Source: JAKPQE01 sp041397845
GTDB taxonomy: Bacteria; Pseudomonadota; Alphaproteobacteria; Rhizobiales; JAKPQE01
DNA: 64,000 bases
Direction of reading: 5' to 3'
Assembly: GCA_041397845.1 (NCBI GenBank)
Contig: JAWKVW010000008.1
Span: forward strand, 62,001-126,000
In this document: positions 30,907-39,227 of the stretch, piece after piece
Layout: each line of letters starts with the position of its first letter
Position numbering within the stretch: position 1 is the first letter of the stretch
Position numbers and translations under genes: made by a program
The notes under the pieces: generated by a model
The model's input: only the letters and a program-made list of their open reading frames with translations
Databases searched by the model: none
Told to the model about the DNA's origin: nothing

Positions 30907-30951
30907 CTTTGGGCAGTGTCCGCCTTTTCAGGCGATGTCGCGGCACCCCGT

Positions 30952-32001
30952 TCAGCGCGGCATCAGCGCCCAGTAGTCGAGATCGAGAATGACGCCCTCG
31001 GCATATTCGCCGGCCTCGGTGACGAGCGGGAAATCCTTGCAGGGCAGGTCCTTGGTCGCGATCGTCCGAAGCCTCAGCGCGCCGACGTCGTCGCGGCCCG
31101 GCAGCTCGACCCGCTCGACAACTTCCGACCAGGCAAACACCGTGTTGCCGGCAAAGAGCGGCGCGACATGGCGGCCGCCATTGATGCCGGCGATGTGGAA
31201 GGCATTGCCGAGGCCGTTGAACGACAGCGCCCGGGCCAGCGAGATGACGTGACCGCCATAGATCAGCCGGCGGCCGAAGCGGCCCTGGCCTTCGGTGAAC
31301 TGGTTGAAATGCACCTTGGCGGTGTTCTGGTAGAGCCGGGTGGCGATCTGGTGCTCGGCCTCCTCGACGGTCATGCCGTCGACATGGTCGATCCGCTCGC
31401 CCGGATGGTAGTCGCCCCAGCGATGCCGGCTGCCGGAAAGATCCTCGTTCCAGGCTTCCGGGTCGATCATCGGGCAGGCGCTGCCGAGCGCGTCCGGCGC
31501 GATCGCCGAGGGCAGTTCCGGCACCACCGCGCTCGGCGTCGGCGCCGAGAGGTCATGCTTGCGCACCATCACCCAGCGCACATAGTCGAGCACCTCGGTG
31601 CCGTCGGCCTTGTAGCCGGTCGAGCGCACATAGACGACGCCGGTCTTGCCGTTCGAGTTCTCCTTGAGGCCGATGACCTCGGACACTGATTCCAGCGTGT
31701 CGCCGGGATAGACCGGCGCCAGGAATCGGCAGCCGGCATAGCCGAGATTGGCAACGGCATTGAGCGAGATGTCCGGCACGGTCTTGCCGAAGACGACATG
31801 GAAGACGAGCAGATCGTCGATCGGCGCGCGCGGATAGTTGATCGCCTTGGCGAACGCATCGGCCGACTGCACCGCGAACCGGGAGCCGTAAAGCGCCGTA
31901 TAGAGCGCCACGTCGCCGGTCGTGATGGTGCGCGGCGTCGCGTGCTTGATCACCTGGCCGATGTGAAAGTCTTCAAAGAAATTGCCCGGATTGGTCTTCA
32001 T
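30952..32001 (-). CDS. mch: Mesaconyl-C1-CoA hydratase (MaoC-type, ethylmalonyl-CoA pathway)
   Basis: 349 residues with a double MaoC/hot-dog arrangement. The N-terminal half has GDVALYTALYGSRFAVQ and the C-terminal half GRRLIYGGHVISLARALSFNGL, matching the mesaconyl-CoA (2-methylfumaryl-CoA) hydratase branch that converts mesaconyl-CoA to beta-methylmalyl-CoA. The start at 32001 follows GGGAGG. Known genes of this pathway (ccr, ecm, mcd, mcl1) are not in the window, but meaB, which supports the methylmalonyl-CoA mutase step, is at 48.6 kb. Assignment within the MaoC family rests on length and the segments quoted. Confidence 0.8.
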   Translation of the reverse strand: MKTNPGNFFEDFHIGQVIKHATPRTITTGDVALYTALYGSRFAVQSADAFAKAINYPRAPIDDLLVFHVVFGKTVPDISLNAVANLGYAGCRFLAPVYPGDTLESVSEVIGLKENSNGKTGVVYVRSTGYKADGTEVLDYVRWVMVRKHDLSAPTPSAVVPELPSAIAPDALGSACPMIDPEAWNEDLSGSRHRWGDYHPGERIDHVDGMTVEEAEHQIATRLYQNTAKVHFNQFTEGQGRFGRRLIYGGHVISLARALSFNGLGNAFHIAGINGGRHVAPLFAGNTVFAWSEVVERVELPGRDDVGALRLRTIATKDLPCKDFPLVTEAGEYAEGVILDLDYWALMPR

Positions 32002-32175
32002 CTGGTCCTGCCTCCCGCGCACGGCACGTCCTTGTCGGAACGACCGCCGCCCGCCCGCCGGCAGCTCCCGCCGCCGCTTCGATATCCCGTTGTTTTTGCG
32101 GGCTTAATGCCCGCGCCTCAAGGCCGCACTGTTGGCAAGCGGCAACGCCTTGTCACTCGGCCGATCGGGTGAGCC

Positions 32176-32823
32176 TCAAAGCGGCGCCGCCTCCCGGCCC
32201 TCGCGCCTTGCCCGATAATAGGCCCAGAACAGGCAGGCAGCGACGCCCCTCCAGGGCGACCAGCGCTCGGCGATGCCGGCAAGCTCGTCCGTCGAGGGCT
32301 GTTTTGAAAGGCTGAACGCATCCATGACGGCATTCTTCAGCGCAAGGTCGCCGGCCGGGAAAATGTCGGCATGCCCGAGGCTGAACAGCAGGAAAATGTC
32401 CGCCGTCCACGGCCCGATGCCGCTGATCGCCGTCAGCGCCGCGCGTGCCGCCTCCGCCTCCCCGGCAGCAAGCTGGCTGAAGCGAATGCTGCCGGCGAGT
32501 TCCGCCTCGGCCGCGGCCCGCAGCGTCCGGATCTTCGGCCGCGACAGGCCGCAGGCCCGCAGCGCCTCGTCCGTTGCCCCGGCAAATCCGGCCGCCGTCA
32601 TCGGATCAATCAGCGCCTCGAGACGGACCCGGATGGCATTGGCACTGGCCACCGACAATTGCTGCGCGACGATCGTCCGGGCAAGACCGTGAAAGCCGGC
32701 CGGACTGCGCCGCAGCGGCACCGGCCCGGCTACCTCGAGCACGGCCCCGAGTGCCGGGTCGAGCTGCAGCAGCGCCCGCACCCCGTCGCCGACATCGGCC
32801 TCGGTCTCCAGAATGCGCACCAT
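32176..32823 (-). CDS. DNA-3-methyladenine glycosylase II-like (AlkA/HhH-GPD family)
   Basis: 215 residues: an HhH-GPD base-excision glycosylase with the helix-hairpin-helix GIGPWTADIFLLF near 137-150 and the catalytic Asp in FPAGDLAL. These enzymes excise alkylated purines. The chain is shorter than E. coli AlkA (282 residues) because it lacks the N-terminal TBP-like domain, as many alphaproteobacterial homologues do. It runs in the same direction as the neighbouring hydratase and dehydratase genes. Confidence 0.9.
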   Translation of the reverse strand: MVRILETEADVGDGVRALLQLDPALGAVLEVAGPVPLRRSPAGFHGLARTIVAQQLSVASANAIRVRLEALIDPMTAAGFAGATDEALRACGLSRPKIRTLRAAAEAELAGSIRFSQLAAGEAEAARAALTAISGIGPWTADIFLLFSLGHADIFPAGDLALKNAVMDAFSLSKQPSTDELAGIAERWSPWRGVAACLFWAYYRARREGREAAPL

Positions 32824-32871
32824 CCCGGTCCCTCCCCGGTTCAGGCGATGCCTGTCGGCCCCCGCTGCCCG

Positions 32872-33843
32872 TCAGCCGACCTTTGGCGTGCCGCCGCCGA
32901 GCACGGTCGCCAATAGCGGCGCATCGATGTTCTGGCCGGTCAGCATGACGGCGACCCGCCGCCCCTGCATTGCCGCCCGTTCCTTGGCGAGCGCCGCGAA
33001 CGCTGCCGCTCCCGCGCCCTCGGCAACGGAATGGGTCGCCCGGTAGATGACCCGCATCGCCTCGGCGATCTCGTCGTCGGAAACGGTGACGATCCGGTCC
33101 GCGCCCTTGCGGATAATGGCCAGCGCCGCCGCGTCCGGCACCCGCACCGCAACGCCGTCGGCGAAGGTATCGGCCCGGTCCGAACCGACCACCCGCCCGG
33201 CGGCAAAGGAGTCTGCATAGCCCGGCGCCCGCTCCGAGACGACGCCGACGACGCGCGTCGAAAGCTGCAGGAGATCGCGCACGAGAATGGTCGCCGAAAT
33301 GCCCGAGCCGAGCCCGATCGGCACATAGACGGTGTCGATGTCCGCCACCGCCCGGAACAGCTCCAGCGGATAGGTCGCGACGCCGCGCACGAGATCGGCC
33401 GCGAACGACGGCGCGAAATAGAAACCGCGCTCGCGCGCCACCACCTCGGCATGCGCCTTGGCGCCATCGAAATCGACGCCATGCACGATGAGTTCGGCGC
33501 CAAGCGCCTGCATCGCCGCATTCTTTTCGGTCGAATTGCCTTCCGGCACGACGATCGTCACCGGTACGCCGAACTTGCCGCCGGCATAGGCAAGGCTCTG
33601 GCCGTGATTGCCGCGCGTCGCGCTGACGACGCCCGGCACATCCGGCTGCTGCCGCTTCAGCCCGTCCATGAAAACGAGCCCGCCGCGCACCTTGAACGCC
33701 CCTGTCGGCGTGTGGTTCTCGTGCTTGAGGAAAACCTCGGCGCCGATCGCTTCGGCAACGAGCGGCCAGGCATATTGCGGCGTCGCCGGCATGAAACGGC
33801 GGACAAGTGCCTCGGCGGCTTCCAGTTCGGCAAGACTGAACAT
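32872..33843 (-). CDS. Threonine/serine dehydratase-like PLP enzyme
   Basis: 323-residue fold-type II PLP protein. The PLP lysine is in TPTGAFKVRGG and the phosphate-binding region is GLGSGISAT. It has no C-terminal regulatory ACT domain, so it is a short, probably catabolic-type enzyme rather than biosynthetic IlvA. Related short enzymes include hydroxyectoine-degradation EutB and threonine or serine dehydratases; the substrate cannot be told from sequence alone and no ectoine genes are nearby. The start at 33843 follows AAAGGAG. Confidence 0.85.
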   Translation of the reverse strand: MFSLAELEAAEALVRRFMPATPQYAWPLVAEAIGAEVFLKHENHTPTGAFKVRGGLVFMDGLKRQQPDVPGVVSATRGNHGQSLAYAGGKFGVPVTIVVPEGNSTEKNAAMQALGAELIVHGVDFDGAKAHAEVVARERGFYFAPSFAADLVRGVATYPLELFRAVADIDTVYVPIGLGSGISATILVRDLLQLSTRVVGVVSERAPGYADSFAAGRVVGSDRADTFADGVAVRVPDAAALAIIRKGADRIVTVSDDEIAEAMRVIYRATHSVAEGAGAAAFAALAKERAAMQGRRVAVMLTGQNIDAPLLATVLGGGTPKVG

Positions 33844-33941
33844 TCCGGGGGCTCCTTTCGTAGCATTGGCACTCGCGTAGCGGCTCGCCGACCTGCAGGT
33901 CAAGCCGCAACACCCGAAAACGCCGATCCGCCGCAGTCCGC

Positions 33942-34778
33942 CTACCCGGCCGGGCCGATTTCCGGCCGATAGCCCGCCTCCCCCCAGGAGCGGGTCCGGC
34001 CATGGCGCGGCCCCCGGGCCGCCTCGCCGATCCCGTAGTGCCGCGCGAGCCGCGACAGTGCCAGCCGCAGGACGACCTTGGCCGAACGCGCCGGCCAGCC
34101 ATGTTCCTGCTCGACCTGTTCGAGACCCTTCAGAAAGCAGCAGACGTCGAGAAGCACGCCGGAGAGCTCCGGCCCGACGGCACCGAGCGCCTTGTCGACG
34201 CGAAGCCGCGCCGCCACCACCGCGTCGGTGAGTTCGGCCATGCCGCCGCGACCGCCCGAACCCCGCCCGCTGCCAGCCGTCGCATCCCACGCCGCCGTCA
34301 CCCGCGGCATCAATCCGGCCCGCGTGTGATCGTCGCGCAACCGTTCGCCGGCAAGAAACTCGGCATCGCCGACAAGCGGCCGGCCGTCCCGATCGCGCCG
34401 CCGCCGCAGCCAGGAAAGCGGGCTCTCGGCCTCGTCGACGAGAACCGTCTCGCCATCCGCCCCGATCCGCCGCAGCGCCCGCGCCTGATGCTGCGCCCGA
34501 AACCCGTCCTCATCCGCAGCCGCGCGGGCAAGGAACGCCGCTGACGCCGGCGTCGCCACGAGCGCGCCGTCCTTGTCGGCCCGGGCAAGGCCGGCCGAGA
34601 CGAGCGCCCGGCCAAAATCGGCGGAAAACCGCGCCGGCCGCTCGCCCGCCGCACCAATGGTGCGATAGCCATGTTCACCGGCCGCGACTGCCTTTGCCCC
34701 TTCTGCCGACAACGCCGTCAGCACCCGCACCGCCTGCCGGCGATCGAACCCGCCGTCGCGTGACGCCGGCGCGCTCAT
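33942..34778 (-). CDS. DUF6456 domain-containing protein
   Basis: 278 residues. The conserved C-terminal half includes PLSWLRRRRDRDGRPLVGD, LAGERLRDDHTRAGLMPRV and ELSGVLLDVCCFLKGLEQVE, which define DUF6456. The N-terminus is reminiscent of a winged-helix region. Function unknown; the basic, helical make-up suggests nucleic-acid contact. The start ATG overlaps the stop of the upstream DnaA-C-like gene by four bases (ATGA), so the two proteins are made in step and may work together. Confidence 0.85.
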   Translation of the reverse strand: MSAPASRDGGFDRRQAVRVLTALSAEGAKAVAAGEHGYRTIGAAGERPARFSADFGRALVSAGLARADKDGALVATPASAAFLARAAADEDGFRAQHQARALRRIGADGETVLVDEAESPLSWLRRRRDRDGRPLVGDAEFLAGERLRDDHTRAGLMPRVTAAWDATAGSGRGSGGRGGMAELTDAVVAARLRVDKALGAVGPELSGVLLDVCCFLKGLEQVEQEHGWPARSAKVVLRLALSRLARHYGIGEAARGPRHGRTRSWGEAGYRPEIGPAG

Positions 34779-35146
34779 GCCGCCTCTCCGTCGGCAAGCT
34801 TCGTCTCGAGTTCCTCGACGAGGCTGTCGAAGGCCCGCTCGTCGCGGCGATCCTCGACCACCCGGCAGGCGTGCGACACGGTCGTCCGGTCGCGGCCGAA
34901 ATGGTCGCCGATCTCGCTGAGGGTCAGCCCCAGCACGACATGGCAGAGATACATCGCCACCTGCCGGGCAAGGGCGACACGGGCAAGGCAGCGCGTCCGC
35001 GCCCGAAGCGCCGGCACCGGCAATCGGAATGCCTCGGCAACGGCCCTCTCGACGGCGCGGCAGCGCGCCGAACCGACAATTCGTGTCGCCGGCGCCCCCT
35101 GCGTGCCCCGCATGACATTCGGCTGACTTATACGCTCGACCAGCAT
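34775..35146 (-). CDS. Small HTH protein resembling the DnaA C-terminal domain
   Basis: About 123 residues. The central and C-terminal part has the fold signature of DnaA domain IV, which binds DnaA boxes: VALARQVAMYLCHVVLGLTLSEIG, then DHFGRDRTTVSHACRVVED. There is no AAA+ domain. It could bind DNA as a regulator or compete with DnaA. The true start is uncertain: the ATG at 35146 has a G-rich stretch upstream at slightly long distance; GTG/ATG at 35173/35170 are possible. It is coupled to the DUF6456 gene. Confidence 0.78.
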   Translation of the reverse strand: MLVERISQPNVMRGTQGAPATRIVGSARCRAVERAVAEAFRLPVPALRARTRCLARVALARQVAMYLCHVVLGLTLSEIGDHFGRDRTTVSHACRVVEDRRDERAFDSLVEELETKLADGEAA

Positions 35147-35180
35147 TCTCTTCGCGTCCCCTTCCGGCATCACCAGAGTG

Positions 35181-35198
35181 ATAGGATTAATTTCCTAT
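35181..35198. promoter_or_regulatory. 18-base inverted repeat upstream of the DnaA-like gene
   Basis: ATAGGATTAATTTCCTAT: six-base arms (ATAGGA/TCCTAT) around an AT-only centre. It lies about 35 bases before the HTH gene, in a region where the promoter is expected, so it is a candidate operator, possibly for the HTH protein itself. Confidence 0.5.
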
Positions 35199-35379
35199 AC
35201 ACCTTATTCAGCGATCGCCGTGAGGGGGACAAGTTGCAAATGCCCCCCTTAAATCTCGGGGGCCGGCGGAGTGATCCGCCCGGTCGTCCGGGGCTGCGCC
35301 ATGGCGTTGTTCTCCTTGTCCCCGCAGGGGAATTGCCCGCCCAAACTCAACGAGGCTCCACGAACACCTGGTTGAGACG

Positions 35380-35793
35380 ATGCCCACTCCCTTGATGACG
35401 CGAACCGCGCCGGCGGCGGACGGACCGGCCCGCGCCCTTGCCTCGCTGCTTGGCCGCAACGCCGAAAACGGCCACCCCTGCCCGATGCCGGACTACGACC
35501 GCCGCGGACTTCTGCCGCGCCTGCTGCCGCTCGCCCCGGCCGATCTGATGAAGGACGAGCCGGCCCTGACCCGCTCGCTCGTTCGCCGTCTCGCCCGTGC
35601 CTTGCGGGCCGAGCGCCGGCGCGGCCGCGCCGGCTTGCCGGGCTATGACCTGCGCCGCCATTTCGGGCTGGCGCTGGCCTTGCGCCATGAATGCCAGCGC
35701 CTTGCCGCCATCCATGTCCATGCGGTCGGCAGGCCGCGGCCGTCGGCCACCGTCCGCCCGCTGGCGTCATCCCGGCGGCTCTCGGCGATTTGA
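35380..35793 (+). CDS. Conserved-looking hypothetical protein
   Basis: 137 residues, basic, with the best-organised part at 36-105 (DYDRRGLLPRLLPL, DEPALTRSLVRRLARALRAERRRG, YDLRRHFGLALALRHE). Codon third positions are strongly G/C and the composition is protein-like in this frame, unlike the antisense frame. No membrane segment or signal peptide. The start is uncertain because no strong ribosome-binding site precedes it; the ATG at 35395 is an alternative. It is divergent from the DnaA-like gene. I do not recognise the family. Confidence 0.55.
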   Translation: MPTPLMTRTAPAADGPARALASLLGRNAENGHPCPMPDYDRRGLLPRLLPLAPADLMKDEPALTRSLVRRLARALRAERRRGRAGLPGYDLRRHFGLALALRHECQRLAAIHVHAVGRPRPSATVRPLASSRRLSAI

Positions 35794-35990
35794 ACAAAAA
35801 AGCGGCCGACCGTTACATCGCCACCACTCGGCAATCATCTCGCGGCATGCTATTCGCTGGACGTGATGAATCGCCTCGAATGCAGCACCCGCGTTCGCGA
35901 TTGGCATGTTTTTGTCCCGATCCCCATATCTCGCGGGGTCTGGTCTGCCGTTTGCCGCATTTTCGGCGGAAAACGGCTCAATGTGACAAG

Positions 35991-36020
35991 GGCCCGCCCG
36001 CCATTCGGCGTCGGCGGGCC
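35991..36020 (+). terminator. Hairpin before the M48 protease gene
   Basis: GGCCCGCC (35991-35998) and GGCGGGCC (36013-36020) form an 8-bp stem with a 14-base loop, followed by TT. It may end transcription of the preceding hypothetical gene or shape the leader of the M48 gene. Confidence 0.35.
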
Positions 36021-36056
36021 TTCGAGCGACAGCGGTCGCCAAACGGCAGGATGACG

Positions 36057-37532
36057 ATGACGGCGGACCGGCTCCGCAACGGCACGGCGAAGTTTCGGCA
36101 GCGGGCGATGCTCGCGGCAACGGTGCTGCTCGCGGTAACGCTTGCCGGCTGCAAGCTCTCCAACGACGAGCGCATCTACGTCGACCCGATCCGCCCGGCC
36201 GCCGCCACCCGCGCCAATTCCGCCGACGCCGCCATCGGCGAGCGCGAGCACCCCAAGATCGTCACGACCTATGGCGGCATCTACGAGAACCGCGCGCTCG
36301 AGAAGCGCCTCGGTCCCGTCGTCGCCCGCCTCGTCTCGGCCTCCGACGATCCGAGCCAGCCTTACCGGGTGACGATCCTCAATTCGCCGACGGTCAACGC
36401 TTTCGCCCTGCCCGGCGGCTATCTTTACGTCACCCGCGGCCTGCTGGCGCTGGCCGGCGACACCTCGGAAGTCGCCGCCGTCCTCGCCCACGAGATCGCC
36501 CACGTCACCATGCGCCATGCCATCGAGCGCGAGGACCGGGCAAAGGCCGCCGCCGTCGCCAGCCAGGTCGTTGCCGACGTCCTGAACGACGAGGCAAAGG
36601 CCCGCGCGACGCTTGCAGCGAGCGAACTGGAACTGGCCAGCTTCTCGCGGTCGCAGGAGCTGCAGGCCGACGCGATCGGCGTGCGCACCATCGCCCGCGC
36701 CGGCTTCGACCCCTACGCCGCCGCCCGCTTCCTCAAGGCGATGGACCGCTTCGCCGACCTCGCCAAGGCCGGCACCGACAAGAACCCCGATTTCCTGTCG
36801 TCGCACCCCTCGACGCCGGAACGCGTCCAGCGCGCCGTCGAGCAGGCCCGCCAGCACGGCCCGGCCGGCAGCGGCCTCGTCGATCGCGACGGCTATCTCG
36901 ATGCCCTCGACGGCATGCTGTTCGGCGACGACCCCGGCGAGGGCTATGTCCGCGGCCAGAGCTTCGTTCACCCCGGCCTCGGCATCACCTTCACCGCCTC
37001 GAGCGACTATTCGCTGCAGAACACCGCCAAGGCCGTGCTCGGCACCGCCGCCGACGACACCGCCCTGCGCTTCGACAGCATCGACGTGCCCGGGGGCCAG
37101 CCTCTTGCCACCTATCTCGGCTCCGGCTGGATGAACGGCCTCGAGGCCGAATCGGTAAGCCCCGCGACCATCAACGGCATGGAAGCGGCGACCGCGATCG
37201 CCCGCTCCGATGGCTGGAACTTCCGCGTCGCCGTGATCCGCGACGGCACCCAGACCTATCGCTTCATCTTCGCCGCCCGCCAGCTCACCGCGACGGTTGA
37301 TTCGAAGGCGCTGGCGACGATCAACAGCTTCCGCCGCCTGACGCCGACCGAGGCGGCCCGCATCCGCCCGCTGCGCATCCGCGCGGTCACGGTCGCGGCC
37401 GGCGACACCGCCGAAAAGCTGTCGGCCCGCATGGCGACCGCCAACCGCTACGCGACCTTCCTCGTGCTGAACGGCCTTGAGCCGGGCACCGATCCGGCGC
37501 CGGGCACCAAGGTGAAAATCGTCACCTACTGA
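36057..37532 (+). CDS. M48-family metalloprotease lipoprotein with C-terminal LysM-like domain
   Basis: 491 residues. A lipoprotein signal with lipobox LAGC (Cys32) is followed by a peptidase M48 domain: HEIAH at 145-149 and ELQADAIG near 202 supply zinc ligands and catalytic Glu. The C-terminal 50 residues (VTVAAGDTAEKLSARM to GTKVKIVTY) resemble a LysM-type peptidoglycan-binding unit. This is the BepA-like architecture used in outer-membrane protein quality control. The start at 36057 has AGGA six bases upstream; the ATG two codons earlier is equally in frame. Confidence 0.92.
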   Translation: MTADRLRNGTAKFRQRAMLAATVLLAVTLAGCKLSNDERIYVDPIRPAAATRANSADAAIGEREHPKIVTTYGGIYENRALEKRLGPVVARLVSASDDPSQPYRVTILNSPTVNAFALPGGYLYVTRGLLALAGDTSEVAAVLAHEIAHVTMRHAIEREDRAKAAAVASQVVADVLNDEAKARATLAASELELASFSRSQELQADAIGVRTIARAGFDPYAAARFLKAMDRFADLAKAGTDKNPDFLSSHPSTPERVQRAVEQARQHGPAGSGLVDRDGYLDALDGMLFGDDPGEGYVRGQSFVHPGLGITFTASSDYSLQNTAKAVLGTAADDTALRFDSIDVPGGQPLATYLGSGWMNGLEAESVSPATINGMEAATAIARSDGWNFRVAVIRDGTQTYRFIFAARQLTATVDSKALATINSFRRLTPTEAARIRPLRIRAVTVAAGDTAEKLSARMATANRYATFLVLNGLEPGTDPAPGTKVKIVTY

Positions 37533-37558
37533 CCGGCCGCTTCGGCGCCGCCCGGATT

Positions 37559-38434
37559 TCACAGACCAACCATCCGCCGGATATCTGCCGGCGTCGCGCC
37601 CGCCGCGCGAAGGCTGGCAAGCGCCGTATCGCCGGCACTTTTCGACAGCTTGCGCCCGTCCGGCCCCGGCACCAGCCGGTGATGCAGATAGACCGGCGCC
37701 GCAAGGCCGAGCAACCGCTGCAACAGCCGGTGCACCGAGGTCGCCTGCACGAGGTCGTGGCCGCGCACCACATGCGTGACGCCCTGCAGGGCATCGTCGA
37801 CGACGACGGAAAGGTGATAGCTCGTCGGCGTCTCCTTGCGCGCCAGGATGACATCGCCCCAAAGACCTGGATGAGCCGGGATTTCGCCGCCGGGCCCAGT
37901 CGGCCCCATGCCGAGTTCGAGCCAGTGCAGCGGCCCGGCCAGCGCCATCGCCTGCGCCATGTCGAGACGAACCGCATGCGGCAGGCCCGCCGCCGCGCGC
38001 CGTGCCTCTTCCGCTCCGTCCAGCACCATGCCGCGGCCGGGATAGAGCAATGCCCCGTCCGGATCGCGCCCGCCGGCAATACCCGAACGCTCCGCGAGCG
38101 TCGTCGCGGCACGCTGGATCTCCTGTCGGCTGGCATGACAGCTATAGACAAGACCGAGGGCCGCGAGACGTTCGAGCGCCACGGCATAATCGGCGAAATG
38201 TTCTGATTGCCGGCGCACCGGCGTCTCGAAGGAAATCCCGAGCCAGGCAAGGTCGGCAAGGATCGCCGCCTCGTGCTCGGGCCGGCAGCGGGTCTGGTCG
38301 ATATCCTCGATCCGCAACAGAAACCGCCCGCCGAGCCGGCGGGCGGTCTGAAAGGCAAGCAGCGCCGAAAGCGCATGCCCGAGATGCAGCGCCCCGTTCG
38401 GGCTCGGCGCGAAGCGCACCGCCGGTCGCGTCAC
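37559..38434 (-). CDS. gluQRS: Glutamyl-Q tRNA(Asp) synthetase
   Basis: 291 residues, the size of GluQ-RS rather than full glutamyl-tRNA synthetase. It has the class I motifs HLGH (17-20) and KLSKS (about 262-266) but no anticodon-binding domain. GluQ-RS charges glutamate onto queuosine-34 of tRNA(Asp). The zinc-binding region has CHASRQEI in place of the usual four cysteines, as seen in many homologues. It lies downstream of the DsrC-like gene on the same strand. Confidence 0.94.
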   Translation of the reverse strand: MTRPAVRFAPSPNGALHLGHALSALLAFQTARRLGGRFLLRIEDIDQTRCRPEHEAAILADLAWLGISFETPVRRQSEHFADYAVALERLAALGLVYSCHASRQEIQRAATTLAERSGIAGGRDPDGALLYPGRGMVLDGAEEARRAAAGLPHAVRLDMAQAMALAGPLHWLELGMGPTGPGGEIPAHPGLWGDVILARKETPTSYHLSVVVDDALQGVTHVVRGHDLVQATSVHRLLQRLLGLAAPVYLHHRLVPGPDGRKLSKSAGDTALASLRAAGATPADIRRMVGL

Positions 38435-38476
38435 CGCGCCAGCTCCGTCGCGCTCCGCACGCCCCGGGCGAAGAGC

Positions 38477-38815
38477 TCAGTAACCGCCCTTGCGGCGGCT
38501 CTCCGGCAGGCCGGCGATCCGGCCGCCCTGCTTGGACGGATCGAGCGGGAAGAGGTCATAAAGATCCTTCTGCGCAATCTTCCCACCCCACTTGTCGGTC
38601 ATCGCCTTGATGATCGCGCGGGTGTTCGGCTGGTTCTGCGCGTTGTTGATATACTCGTCGCGCAGATAGTTCATCAGGTCCCAGTGCCGCTCGGTCAGCG
38701 TGATGCCCTCCGCCGCCGCAAGCTGGGTCGCCAGATCCTCGCTCCAGTCCTCGAGGTTCTCCAGATAGCCGTTCGCCGTGGTCGCGATTTCCTGGCCGTT
38801 GAATTCGATAGCCAT
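38477..38815 (-). CDS. DsrC/TusE/DsvC-family protein lacking the active-site cysteines
   Basis: 112 residues of the DsrC fold: NLEDWSEDLATQLAAAEGI, LTERHWDLMNYLRDEY and KIAQKDLYDLFP are family motifs. DsrC carries two C-terminal cysteines and TusE one; this protein ends GLPESRRKGGY and contains no cysteine at all, so it cannot carry a persulfide. Cysteine-free homologues have been grouped as RspA-type, proposed to be regulatory. Start at 38815 follows GGGAGGAGG, an excellent ribosome-binding site. It is divergent from a small unknown gene. Confidence 0.9.
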   Translation of the reverse strand: MAIEFNGQEIATTANGYLENLEDWSEDLATQLAAAEGITLTERHWDLMNYLRDEYINNAQNQPNTRAIIKAMTDKWGGKIAQKDLYDLFPLDPSKQGGRIAGLPESRRKGGY

Positions 38816-38987
38816 GTCCCCTCCTCCCATGAAGTCTGTTGGTGGCGCGCCGGCGTCATGATGTCCGTTGCACGCCAACGCTGAAACGCCATGCTATATT
38901 GAGAAAATCCTAATATACGGCAAGGGGGCGGGAGCGGTTTTCGACGGCAAACCGCTCCGGAATGGCGGCAATTCGGGGGATATTGCG

Positions 38988-39227
38988 ATGGCAGGCGAGA
39001 TGACGGACGGCAAACCGTTGACGCCCTGGGACGATCTTCCCGATGCCGAACGGACCCGCCTGCTCGTCGATCACCAGAAATGGCTCGACGGCCAGCCGCC
39101 GACCTGTTCGCTGATCGTCAAGACCGATCGCTTCGTGCGCTGGCTCGCCGAGCGCGGCGTTGCCTTCGATCCCGATTTCGCCAGCCGTCCCCGCCGGGGC
39201 GATTCCCTGGACGGCAAAAACGCCTAG
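38988..39227 (+). CDS. Small conserved-looking protein of unknown function
   Basis: 79 residues without signal peptide or membrane segment. The centre is well organised (PLTPWDDLPDAERTRLLVDHQ, CSLIVKTDRFVRWLAERG) and looks like a folded helical domain. An upstream in-frame ATG at 38868 would run through the AT-rich promoter region and is not used. The protein is divergent from the DsrC-like gene and convergent with the next gene; the two stop codons share the CTAG at 39224-39227. Confidence 0.68.
   Translation: MAGEMTDGKPLTPWDDLPDAERTRLLVDHQKWLDGQPPTCSLIVKTDRFVRWLAERGVAFDPDFASRPRRGDSLDGKNA

Noticed and set aside
35380..35793. Minus-strand frame over the same DNA (35249-35797) as the real gene
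   Set aside because: The antisense product is dominated by Arg/Gly/Ala and lacks ordered segments; codon use favours the plus frame.
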